Assembly (NCBI RefSeq): GCF_900187375.1
Contig: NZ_FYEW01000001.1
Span: forward strand, 1,488,001-1,552,000
Direction: 5' to 3'
Length of the DNA: 64,000 nucleotides
Origin: Hymenobacter gelipurpurascens
GTDB taxonomy: Bacteria > Bacteroidota > Bacteroidia > Cytophagales > Hymenobacteraceae
Shown in pieces: positions 34,736-42,111 of the stretch; the first letter of the stretch is position 1, and each line of letters begins with the position of its first letter. The notes beneath the pieces were generated by a model that saw only the letters and a list, made by a program, of their open reading frames with translations, was not told the DNA's origin and did no database searches. The position numbers and the translations under genes were made by a program.

Positions 34736-34955
34736 GTCAGGTCGAGCTGGTCGAGACAGCTCGCGGGCTGAAGTTGCAGTGGTGACTACTTGGCCCCGAA
34801 CAGCCCACTAGCACGTCATCCTGACGAAGGAAGGATCTTGTCACGATAAAACGACTGGCCTAGCATCTCGTGCTGACGTGATAGGATCCTTCGCTGCACT
34901 CAGGATGACGTGCTAGCGAGAATCAACGTCAGCACGCAAGCTGTCTCGACCTGAC
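34736..34955. repeat. Compound nested inverted repeat of the CGTCATCCTGA family
   Basis: The inner arms CTAGCACGTCATCCTGA (34808-34824) and 34900-34916 are perfect complements. Further out GTCGAGACAGCT (34750-34761) pairs with 34939-34950, and a GTCAGGTCG stretch pairs near 34947-34955. The centre holds ACTGGCCTAG. The 325-base spacer between pseI and the next gene contains no gene beyond this element. Confidence 0.8.
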
Positions 34956-35027
34956 GGGCGGAGGTAGTTATTCTGGACCAGTCAACCGTCTTTAACTCAT
35001 TTAACTTGCTCGATTTATTGCTTATTA

Positions 35028-36326
35028 ATGCCTGACGTTCCCTCTACCTGCACTGCACGCCTGCACGACATCCTGCAACTCCGGTTTACCGACCTGTTTG
35101 CGACGCTGCCGGCGCACATGCTGGAGCCGATTTCGCCGGCTAGGCCACTTAAGCGGTTGCTGAAGGTGGCAGGCTACGCGGCCGTGCGACTGGTGGGCAA
35201 CCTGTTCAGTAAGGTGCGGAACGCGGAGGAGCTGCAAGGCAAGGTGTGGCTCTACGTAGTAAGCCAGAACAACTACGACTCGCTGCACTTTGTGCGGGAG
35301 GCTCGGCCAGACAGCGTACTCGTAGCGGGACAGAGCAAGCAGATTGGGCGCTACAACCAACTGGTGAACCGACTTTCGCTGCGGCGGAAACTGCTGTATT
35401 ACGCGCAACTGCCTGAGGTATATAGTGGCCTACGGCGCACGGAGGGGGCAAAAGCGTGGCGGTTTTTCGATTTGATTTTCAATGCCATTGGCTACTACGA
35501 AGTGTATTGCCGGGCCCTGCGTCATTATAAGCCACGTGCCATCATCTTCGCCAACGACCACAATGACGATGCCCGCGCTCTGCTGCTGGCAGCACGCGCC
35601 TGCGGCGTACCCACGGCGTACGTGCAGCATGCCAGTGTCAGCACCAATTTCCCACCGCTGGGCTTTGACCTGAGCTTACTCGAAGGCCAGGATGCGCTGG
35701 ACAAATACCGCCAGTGCGGCCCCGTGCACGGCCGCACCGAGCTGGTAGGCATGCCCAAAGCGGATGCATTCCTGGCCACCAAAAACCAAACCTCCAACGT
35801 GCAACGCGTAGGCCTGGCCTGCAACGCGCTTGACGACACATCGGCAATTGCGGCCGCCGTAGGCCACCTCCTGCGCGAATTCCCGGACCTTACGTTCACG
35901 TTCCGCCCGCACCCAGGCGACAAGCGCGACTTCACCTTCCTGCGCCATCGGCACCCGCAGCTGCAGTTTTCGGATGCCCGGCAGCAGCAGGTATTTGAGT
36001 TTCTTCAGCAGCAGGACGCCCTCATCGCCGCCGACACCAGCACCCACCTGGAAGCCACGTTGCTCAATCTGGCCAGCATCTACTTCCGCTTCGGCAACCA
36101 CGGCATCACCGACGATTACTACGGCTATGTGGCGCACGGCTTGGTAGAGCGCGCCAGCACGCTGCCGCAGCTCTCGGAGCTACTACGCCGCTACCAGCAG
36201 CACAAGCCCCTCGACCTCTACCGCCGCGCGGCTTACTACAATGCCACACTCGGCACCCCCGACGAAGGCCACAGCCAACAACGAGCCCTGCGCCTCCTCG
36301 ACGAGTGGCTCCCCAAACAGGCCTAG
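35028..36326 (+). CDS. Unassigned glycan-locus protein, possible GT-B transferase
   Basis: The 432-residue product is not firmly recognised. It has a two-lobed layout: an N-terminal half with IIFANDHNDDARALLLAARACGV and AYVQHASVS, and a C-terminal half with FTFRPHPGDKRDF and ALIAADTSTHLEATLLNLAS. These resemble CDP-glycerol transferase-like and capsule transferase-like GT-B proteins, where HPG and a late Ser/Thr-Glu pair bind the donor. As the first gene after pseI it is a candidate transferase for the CMP-activated nonulosonic acid. This is inference from place and fold pattern. Confidence 0.6.
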   Translation: MPDVPSTCTARLHDILQLRFTDLFATLPAHMLEPISPARPLKRLLKVAGYAAVRLVGNLFSKVRNAEELQGKVWLYVVSQNNYDSLHFVREARPDSVLVAGQSKQIGRYNQLVNRLSLRRKLLYYAQLPEVYSGLRRTEGAKAWRFFDLIFNAIGYYEVYCRALRHYKPRAIIFANDHNDDARALLLAARACGVPTAYVQHASVSTNFPPLGFDLSLLEGQDALDKYRQCGPVHGRTELVGMPKADAFLATKNQTSNVQRVGLACNALDDTSAIAAAVGHLLREFPDLTFTFRPHPGDKRDFTFLRHRHPQLQFSDARQQQVFEFLQQQDALIAADTSTHLEATLLNLASIYFRFGNHGITDDYYGYVAHGLVERASTLPQLSELLRRYQQHKPLDLYRRAAYYNATLGTPDEGHSQQRALRLLDEWLPKQA

Positions 36327-36386
36327 AACAGCTCTGCGCCCTCTGCGGGAACCGTCGTCTGCCAAACCTGCTTTACTTGCGCCGTC

Positions 36387-37781
36387 ATGCCTGCTCCCGC
36401 TTTCCCAACTCCACCGCAGCCAGTTTCTGCCGAAACCCGACTGGCCTACGTACTCCGCCATTTCCGACTGGCCTACGAGAACGTGCCGGATATTTCCATT
36501 GGCTACGCGTACCACCAACCTCAACTGCAAATAGCCGAAAGTGCCGGCGAGTTTTTCAACGACACAAATCCGTATCCGGCAGCGCCAAACATGCGGGAGT
36601 GGCTAGGCCAGTCGGTGCCGTTTTTCTTTGACGCAGCGCCGCATAAGCCGCTCCTGGAACTGCTACCAAGTGGGCGGCCTACCATCAATGCGGATGTAAT
36701 TTCGGGGGCGTTTTACTTACTCAGCGGCTGGCAGGAATACTACTCCGAGGAGCGCGACCAGCACGGCCGGTTCCCCTACGCAGATAGTGTGCAGCAGCAA
36801 TATGGCTTCGTGACAATGCCAGTGGTGAACTACTACTTCGATGTGCTGAAAACAGCCATAGAGCATATCGTAGACTACTCTTTGCAACCTCGCACCTGGC
36901 CGAATGGCGCAAAATGGGCTGCCTTCATCACCCACGATATCGACAACCTCTACAGCGCCTGGAAGGCCTCCGCCAAAGCTGCCTTCCAGCGCCGCGACTG
37001 GCCTGGCTTGGCCCGCCAGCTCTGGCAGCACTTCACCCAGAAAGATGCTTGGGACAATCTGGAAGAAGTGAAGCAAACTGTAGCCAGCTACGGCGCCAAA
37101 AGCACGTTCTTATTCCTACCCGAGCACCGCAAAGCCGCCAATGGCACCCCGAATGCGGACTATAAAATTCGAGAGGCAGACCGCAGTATTAGCCTTCTGA
37201 TAAACGCTGGAATAGAAGTTGGGCTTCATGCTCCGTACCGCACGAATGAGAATGAGCCTTTTGGCTCTGATCTAGGGTGGGAATCAGAAAAAGTAACTGG
37301 AAAGCAAACTGGTTTTGGCTTGCGCTATCATTATCTGCGCTGGGAGCCCCGTCTCATGCCAGACATGTTATACTTGGTCAATTTTGCCTACGATTCCACC
37401 TTAGGCTTCGCCGAGCATTTCGGCTTCCGCAACTCTTACTGCTTACCCTTCTACCCGTTCAATTTTCAGCGCGGAGAAGCGTGCAACTTCCTCGAAATCC
37501 CGCTTAACGTGATGGATGCCACGCTCCATCACCCGCGTTACCTGCAGCTGACGCCGCAGGAAATACTCCCAGCCCTGACGCCGATGCTCCAGGAAATTGA
37601 GCGGTTTGGTGGAGTATGCACGCTGCTCTGGCACAACGAGAACTTCGACCCGGCCAACGAAAATACTGGCCCCCGCCAGTTCGCCGAAATCATGGAGTAC
37701 CTTCGCAGCCGCGCCGTGGCGTTTGTTAACGGCTCCGATATTCTAGGTGCAATAAGCAAGCAAAAAAGCACGTCAGCCTGA
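36387..37781 (+). CDS. NodB-like polysaccharide deacetylase family protein
   Basis: The 464-residue product has an N-terminal extension (about 1-175) and a NodB-type domain starting at KWAAFITHDIDNLYS, which carries the Asp-His-x-Asp style metal site. KSTFLFLPEH, GIEVGLHAPYRTN and YDSTLGFAEHFGFRNSYCLP follow. Such proteins remove acetyl groups from surface glycans, although this long Bacteroidota type is not characterised. No signal peptide is evident. Its last codons and TGA stop lie inside a repeat element (37768-37874). Confidence 0.8.
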   Translation: MPAPAFPTPPQPVSAETRLAYVLRHFRLAYENVPDISIGYAYHQPQLQIAESAGEFFNDTNPYPAAPNMREWLGQSVPFFFDAAPHKPLLELLPSGRPTINADVISGAFYLLSGWQEYYSEERDQHGRFPYADSVQQQYGFVTMPVVNYYFDVLKTAIEHIVDYSLQPRTWPNGAKWAAFITHDIDNLYSAWKASAKAAFQRRDWPGLARQLWQHFTQKDAWDNLEEVKQTVASYGAKSTFLFLPEHRKAANGTPNADYKIREADRSISLLINAGIEVGLHAPYRTNENEPFGSDLGWESEKVTGKQTGFGLRYHYLRWEPRLMPDMLYLVNFAYDSTLGFAEHFGFRNSYCLPFYPFNFQRGEACNFLEIPLNVMDATLHHPRYLQLTPQEILPALTPMLQEIERFGGVCTLLWHNENFDPANENTGPRQFAEIMEYLRSRAVAFVNGSDILGAISKQKSTSA

Positions 37782-37874
37782 GTGCAACGAAGGATCTTAA
37801 CACGTCAGCACGAATGGTTCTAGGCCAGTTGGTCTCACCTGAGAAGATCCTTCGCAAGCTTAGGATGACGTGCT
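37768..37874. repeat. Imperfect inverted repeat of the CGTCATCCTGA family
   Basis: Left arm AGCACGTC..CCTGA and CGAAGGATCTT pair with AAGATCCTTCG and AGGATGACGTGCT on the right. The loop holds CTAGGCCAGT. The left arm supplies the stop codon of the deacetylase gene. Confidence 0.8.
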
Positions 37875-37923
37875 CTTGGTCTCTTTACCACTTCACAAAT
37901 TCACCACTTTACCATTTCACCTC

Positions 37924-39405
37924 TTGGGCATAGTTCTGCGGCAGGGGCTGCGTAATACGGTCATTTCTTACATCGGGCTAGCCCTGGGGTTCGTAAACAC
38001 GGCCTTTGTGGTGCCCCGTTTTCTGGCGGCGCATGAGCTAGGCCTCACAAGCACGCTGCTGGCCATGGCCACCATTTATGCGCAGCTTTCGGGGCTGGGG
38101 TTTGCTAGCGTAGGCATCAAATTCTTTCCCTATTTCCGCAACCGGGAGGCGGGCCACCAGGGTTTCCTGCCGCTGCTGCTGGGCGTTCCGCTACTAGGGT
38201 TTGGCCTTGTCACGGTGCTTTTTCTGGGCGGGAAGCCGTTGGTGCTCAACTTCTACGAGACTGACCAAGCCCTTATCAGCAGTTATTATGGCTGGGTGGG
38301 TGTGCTGGCCCTGTTCGTGATGCTGTACTCCCTGCAGGATGCATATCTCAAGGGCCTCTACCACACGGCTTTCTCGTCGTTTGTGCAGGAGATTTTGCTC
38401 CGGGTGCTGCAGGCCGGCGCGGCGGTGCTATACGGACTGGGCTACTTTTCCTTTCATGGCTACATACTGGCCTACATCGGTACCATGAGTGGCATTGCAC
38501 TCCTGCTTACAGTATACTTAGGCGTCATTGGGGAACTGCATATTCGTCCCAACCGGGCGGTGCTGCAGGTGCAGCCGTTGCGGAACATTCTCAGCTTTGG
38601 GGGCTTTGCGCTGTTGGCCAATATCTCGGCTACAGTCATCATGAATATTGACACCATTATGGTGGGCTCGCAGCTAAATCTGGCGGCGGCAGGGGTCTAT
38701 AGCATTGCGTTTTTCATCAGCACGGCCATTACGCTACCGGCTCGCTCGCTCAACAAAATTGCCTTTCCGCTGCTGGCCGACTACTGGAAAGAGCAGGCGC
38801 TGCCCCGCATGGCCGCTTTCTACCGCGACACTACCCGCCTCAACACGGTGCTGGGCTGCTACCTGGCCCTGGGCATCGGGCTCAACCTCGATTTTATCTA
38901 TGGCCTGATGCACAACCCCGCCCTGAAGGCCGGCACCACAGCCGTGCTGGTGCTGTTGGCAGCTCGTTTGTTCGATGGCATTACGGGCCTGAACGCGCTC
39001 ATCGTCGTCACGTCGCCCCGATACCGTTACGATTTGCTGTTCAACATTTCGCTGGCGCTGGCCACTATTGGTCTGAACGCGGTGCTGATTCCTCGTGTAG
39101 GGTTGCTGGGCGCCGCCGTAGCGTATTTACTGGCCATCGTCTGCATAAACCTGGCCCGGACCTGGTTTGTGTGGCACAGCTACCGGATGCAGCCTCTCAC
39201 GTGGCGTATAGCGCTCATCGTTGGCATTGCAGCCGTGGCAGGTGTGGCGGCCTGGCTGGTGCCGGAGTTTCCGTCGGCTTTCCTCACGATGCTGGTGCGC
39301 TCCGCCGTGCTTACGGCACTATATAGCGCTCTGATTTTACTCACCAAATCTGCCCCGGAAGTCAGTGCATTACTGGGCAGAATCCTGGCACGCAAACGCC
39401 AGTAG
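37924..39405 (+). CDS. Polysaccharide flippase (Wzx/MATE-like)
   Basis: The 493-residue product is almost wholly hydrophobic with about 12-14 membrane segments and the polysaccharide biosynthesis export pattern, for example RNTVISYIGLALGFVNTAFV near the start and FALLANISATVIMNIDTIMV in the middle. It should flip lipid-linked glycan units across the inner membrane. TTG at 37924 is chosen because the sequence before it is a TTCACC-rich repeat that would encode a non-conserved tail. It ends the glycan locus and a palindromic terminator follows. Confidence 0.85.
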   Translation: MGIVLRQGLRNTVISYIGLALGFVNTAFVVPRFLAAHELGLTSTLLAMATIYAQLSGLGFASVGIKFFPYFRNREAGHQGFLPLLLGVPLLGFGLVTVLFLGGKPLVLNFYETDQALISSYYGWVGVLALFVMLYSLQDAYLKGLYHTAFSSFVQEILLRVLQAGAAVLYGLGYFSFHGYILAYIGTMSGIALLLTVYLGVIGELHIRPNRAVLQVQPLRNILSFGGFALLANISATVIMNIDTIMVGSQLNLAAAGVYSIAFFISTAITLPARSLNKIAFPLLADYWKEQALPRMAAFYRDTTRLNTVLGCYLALGIGLNLDFIYGLMHNPALKAGTTAVLVLLAARLFDGITGLNALIVVTSPRYRYDLLFNISLALATIGLNAVLIPRVGLLGAAVAYLLAIVCINLARTWFVWHSYRMQPLTWRIALIVGIAAVAGVAAWLVPEFPSAFLTMLVRSAVLTALYSALILLTKSAPEVSALLGRILARKRQ

Positions 39406-39475
39406 CATCATAAAACGCTAGTTTCACTTTACAGCGAAACACAGCGCCTGGCAGCATTACTGGATTTCTATCAGC

Positions 39476-39509
39476 AAGCGGGTGGCCTAGGCCACCCGCT
39501 TTTGTTTTG
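39476..39509 (+). terminator. 26-bp perfect palindrome terminator
   Basis: Bases 39476-39501 form a perfect uninterrupted palindrome centred on GGTGGCCTAGGCCACC, followed by a T-rich run. It ends the glycan locus just ahead of the sulfur leader. Confidence 0.8.
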
Positions 39510-39699
39510 AGCTCGATATTCAGGTTTATTGCTTTTGCCGACGAGCAAGTATTCAGTTATAAAATCCTCTATAAAATTAAACTATTCCTTTACAATACTC
39601 CCACTAGGCCAGCAGATTCTCTTCCGAAAAATCAGCCCGCCCAAGATGGCGAAGGAACTGGCTAAAGCGGCTTAGCTTTAACCTGTATAAAAAATAAAA

Positions 39700-39732
39700 T
39701 TTGGAAGTGTAAAATTTCGACCAGTACATTTG
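39700..39732 (+). promoter_or_regulatory. Promoter of the sulfate assimilation leader
   Basis: TTTG (39700-39703) and TACATTTG (39725-39732) match the Bacteroidota -33 and -7 boxes with a 21-base gap. The same arrangement with the same gap occurs ahead of the second riboswitch at 55792-55824. Confidence 0.75.
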
Positions 39733-39760
39733 TAGCACCAATTCTTTCCCCATCAAAGGA

Positions 39761-39858
39761 TTGTTTTTATACAGAGGCGTGGAGAGACAGGCTCTACGAA
39801 GCGCCGGCAACCATCCGTAAGTGCGGAACGGTGCCAAGTCCTGACCATATAAAAACAA
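39761..39858 (+). promoter_or_regulatory. SAM-I (S-box) riboswitch ahead of the cys operon
   Basis: P1 is a perfect 11-bp helix, TTGTTTTTATA (39761-39771) with TATAAAAACAA (39848-39858). Between them are the conserved S-box blocks: AGAGGCGTGGAGAGACAGG, CTACGAAGCGCCGGCAACC and GGTGCCAAGTCCTGACC. The class binds S-adenosylmethionine and turns off downstream sulfur genes. Here it precedes a Cys-rich micro-ORF and then cysH. A second copy lies at 55666-55764 on the other strand. Confidence 0.93.
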
Positions 39859-39865
39859 CAACGCC

Positions 39866-39979
39866 GTGAACCGCTTCGTCAACACCACCGCCGCTTCTGC
39901 CACCTCCGCTTCTGTACAGCATGGGTGTTGTGGTATGGCTACTCCCGTCTCTATGACCGGAGCCTGTTGTTGTTGCTAA
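39866..39979 (+). CDS. Cys-rich leader micro-ORF between riboswitch and cysH
   Basis: A 37-codon frame starts at GTG 39866, 8 bases after the riboswitch P1 helix, and ends TGT TGT TGT TGC TAA, giving a GACCCC C-terminus. An internal ATG at 39935 would give MATPVSMTGACCCC. A second unrelated-in-sequence frame in the same place after the twin riboswitch (55552-55659) also ends GACCCC. Four cysteine codons next to the stop fit ribosome stalling when Cys-tRNA is scarce, as known for Cys-rich leader peptides in Mycobacterium. A role in attenuation of cysH is inference; a metal- or thiol-binding microprotein is the alternative. Confidence 0.65.
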   Translation: MNRFVNTTAASATSASVQHGCCGMATPVSMTGACCCC

Positions 39980-40187
39980 GGGCCACACTCCTCCTTTTTT
40001 CCTGGTTTGTAGGCTGATTGAGCTTTTCTGACGTGCGTAAGTGCGCGTCTAGCTGAGTCGTCTGCACCCGCCTTTTTCGCCTGGCGAAACCGTGTACCTG
40101 TCGCCCCGCGACGTTGCGTTTCTGCTTGGGCCATTCTCGGCCGGACTGCTGCCCCTGCGGTGGCCTCTCCTCACTTCTCTTCTTGTT

Positions 40188-40964
40188 ATGTCTGCAGCAT
40201 CTGCTGCGCCGGCCGTCCTGCCCGAGCTCGACGACCTGCGCCTTCAGCTTACATCTGCTAACGCCCTGGAGCGCCTGCGTCTGGTGGCTGAGCGCTTCCC
40301 TGGCAAAGCCGTGTTTTCCACTTCCTTTGGACTGGAAGACCAGATTATCAGCCACTTGATTTTCGCACATGAGCTTCCTATCAAGGTATTCACGCTGGAT
40401 ACCGGGCGCAATTTTCAGGAGACCTATTCCACCTGGAACAAGACCCTCCTGAAATACGAACAGCGCATTGAAGTATACTTTCCGCGCCAGGAAAGCGTGC
40501 AGGAGCTGCTCCTCGCCAAGGGCCCCAACAGCTTCTACGAGAGCGTCGACAACCGCAAGGAGTGCTGCTACATCCGCAAAGTGGAGCCTCTGAATCGGGC
40601 GCTGGCGGGGCAGCAGGCCTGGGTAACCGGCATTCGGGCCGAGCAGTCACAGAACCGCCAAACCATGGACCCCGTGGAGTGGGACGCGGCGCATAAGCTC
40701 ACCAAAATTCATCCGCTTTTCGACTGGACCTGGGAGCAGGCAGTGGCCTACGCCCAGGGAAACAGCATTCCCGTGAACCCGCTGCACCAACAAGGCTTCG
40801 TGAGCATTGGGTGCGCCCCCTGCACCCGGGCCATCAAACCAGGCGAAGACTTCCGGGCCGGCCGTTGGTGGTGGGAGGACCTTTCCGCCAAGGAGTGTGG
40901 CCTACACAGCACGGCTCATCACGACGGACCCGACCCGGTGGTAGAACCCGTGCCGGCGGGCTAG
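40188..40964 (+). CDS. cysH: Phosphoadenylyl/adenylyl-sulfate reductase
   Basis: The 258-residue product starts at ATG 40188. It has the PP-loop-like VFSTSFGLEDQII and TLDTGRNFQETY, RAEQSQNRQTM, and both cysteine pairs KECCYIRK (near 126) and GCAPCTR (near 208-211). The four cysteines bind the iron-sulfur cluster of the APS-reductase type, so adenylyl sulfate is the likely substrate. It is the first enzyme gene after the SAM riboswitch and Cys micro-ORF. The longer frame from 40092 adds a non-conserved stretch. The stop is TAG within TAGGCC. Confidence 0.93.
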   Translation: MSAASAAPAVLPELDDLRLQLTSANALERLRLVAERFPGKAVFSTSFGLEDQIISHLIFAHELPIKVFTLDTGRNFQETYSTWNKTLLKYEQRIEVYFPRQESVQELLLAKGPNSFYESVDNRKECCYIRKVEPLNRALAGQQAWVTGIRAEQSQNRQTMDPVEWDAAHKLTKIHPLFDWTWEQAVAYAQGNSIPVNPLHQQGFVSIGCAPCTRAIKPGEDFRAGRWWWEDLSAKECGLHSTAHHDGPDPVVEPVPAG

Positions 40965-40972
40965 GCCGGGTA

Positions 40973-40994
40973 GAGACGCAACATTTTGCGTCTC
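40973..40994. repeat. GAGACGCAA hairpin
   Basis: GAGACGCAA (40973-40981) pairs perfectly with TTGCGTCTC (40986-40994) around a 4-base loop. A related 7-bp hairpin, AGACACA with TGTGTCT, lies at 41048-41067. Both are between cysH and cysD and could modulate read-through or RNA stability. Confidence 0.65.
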
Positions 40995-41107
40995 GTCGCT
41001 AGAACGACTGGCCTAGGACAGCCAGCTAAATAACATCAACATACGGCAGACACAAAATAGTGTGTCTCTATAGCTGCCCAATGCAAAACGGTCATCCCGA
41101 CAACACC

Positions 41108-42019
41108 ATGAGTACTCCTCCATTTGATTACCTCGACCGGCTGGAAGCCGAATCCATTCATATCCTGCGCGAAGTAGCGGGCCAGTTTGAGCGTCCGGCA
41201 CTGCTGTTTTCGGGCGGCAAAGACTCCATTGTGCTCACGCGCCTGGCCGAGAAAGCCTTTCGCCCCGGCCGCTTCCCCTTCCCGTTGGTACACGTGGATA
41301 CTGGCCACAACTTCCCGGAAGTCCTGGCCTACCGCGACGATCTGGCCGCCCGCCTGGGCGAAAAGCTAATTGTGCGCAGCGTGGAAGACACCATCAAGCG
41401 CCAGCGCCTGCGCGAGCCCGGCGGCAAATATCCGAGCCGCAACCCGCTTCAGACCTACACGCTGCTGGAGGTAATTGAGGAGTTTGAGTTTGATGCCTGC
41501 ATTGGGGGTGCCCGCCGCGACGAGGAAAAAGCCCGCGCCAAGGAGCGCATTTTCTCCGTGCGCGACGAGTTTGGCCAGTGGGACCCCAAGCGCCAGCGCC
41601 CCGAGCTCTGGAACGTATACAATGGCCGCATTCAGAAGGGCGAAAACGTGCGCGTATTCCCCATTTCCAACTGGACAGAGCTGGACGTGTGGCGCTATAT
41701 CCAGCGAGAAAACATTCAGCTGCCGGATATCTACTTCGGCCACGAGCGCACCTGCGTGGTCCTGCCCTCGGGCCAGCTCCTAGGCCTGTCGGAGCATTTA
41801 CACCTCGATGACGACGATGAAATCGTGACGCGCCAGGTGCGCTTCCGCACCGTGGGGGACTCTACGTGCACGGCCGCCGTGGAAAGCGACGCCGCCACCG
41901 TGGAAGACATCATTCAGGACCTGCTGCTGGCCAAAGTAAGCGAACGGGGCGCCACTCGCCTCGACGACAACATCTCGGAAGCCGGCATGGAAGACCGCAA
42001 GCGCAACGGCTATTTCTAA
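41108..42019 (+). CDS. cysD: Sulfate adenylyltransferase subunit 2
   Basis: The 303-residue product starts at ATG 41108 (MSTPPFDYLDRLEAESIHIL). It has the PP-loop LLFSGGKDSIVLTRLA near residue 36, HVDTGHNFPEVL, IGGARRDEEKARAKERIF and a C-terminus ending MEDRKRNGYF, as in CysD. With CysN it makes adenylyl sulfate from sulfate and ATP. It lies between cysH and cysN in the usual order. The GTG at 41060 is an unlikely start because it lies in a hairpin. Confidence 0.96.
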   Translation: MSTPPFDYLDRLEAESIHILREVAGQFERPALLFSGGKDSIVLTRLAEKAFRPGRFPFPLVHVDTGHNFPEVLAYRDDLAARLGEKLIVRSVEDTIKRQRLREPGGKYPSRNPLQTYTLLEVIEEFEFDACIGGARRDEEKARAKERIFSVRDEFGQWDPKRQRPELWNVYNGRIQKGENVRVFPISNWTELDVWRYIQRENIQLPDIYFGHERTCVVLPSGQLLGLSEHLHLDDDDEIVTRQVRFRTVGDSTCTAAVESDAATVEDIIQDLLLAKVSERGATRLDDNISEAGMEDRKRNGYF

Positions 42020-42020
42020 G

Positions 42021-42108
42021 TGGTGAAGTTGTGAAGGGTGAGGTTGTGAACTGACAACACGCTTCACCCGAACGACCAACTCACAATTTCACAACCTCAC
42101 AATTTCAC
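42021..42108. repeat. GTGAAATTG-family repeat between cysD and cysN
   Basis: TGGTGAAGTTGTGAA and related units at 42021-42050 face TTCACAACCTCACAATTTCAC units at 42081-42107 as an imperfect inverted repeat. It belongs to the family seen at 11960-12069 and 37880-37920. It fills almost the whole cysD-cysN gap. Confidence 0.75.
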
Positions 42109-42111
42109 CTC

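Noticed and set aside
39604..39903. 99-codon minus-strand open frame
   Set aside because: It lies antisense across the promoter, SAM riboswitch and micro-ORF. Its similarity to the frame at 55532-55789 is explained by the shared riboswitch sequence, not by a protein.
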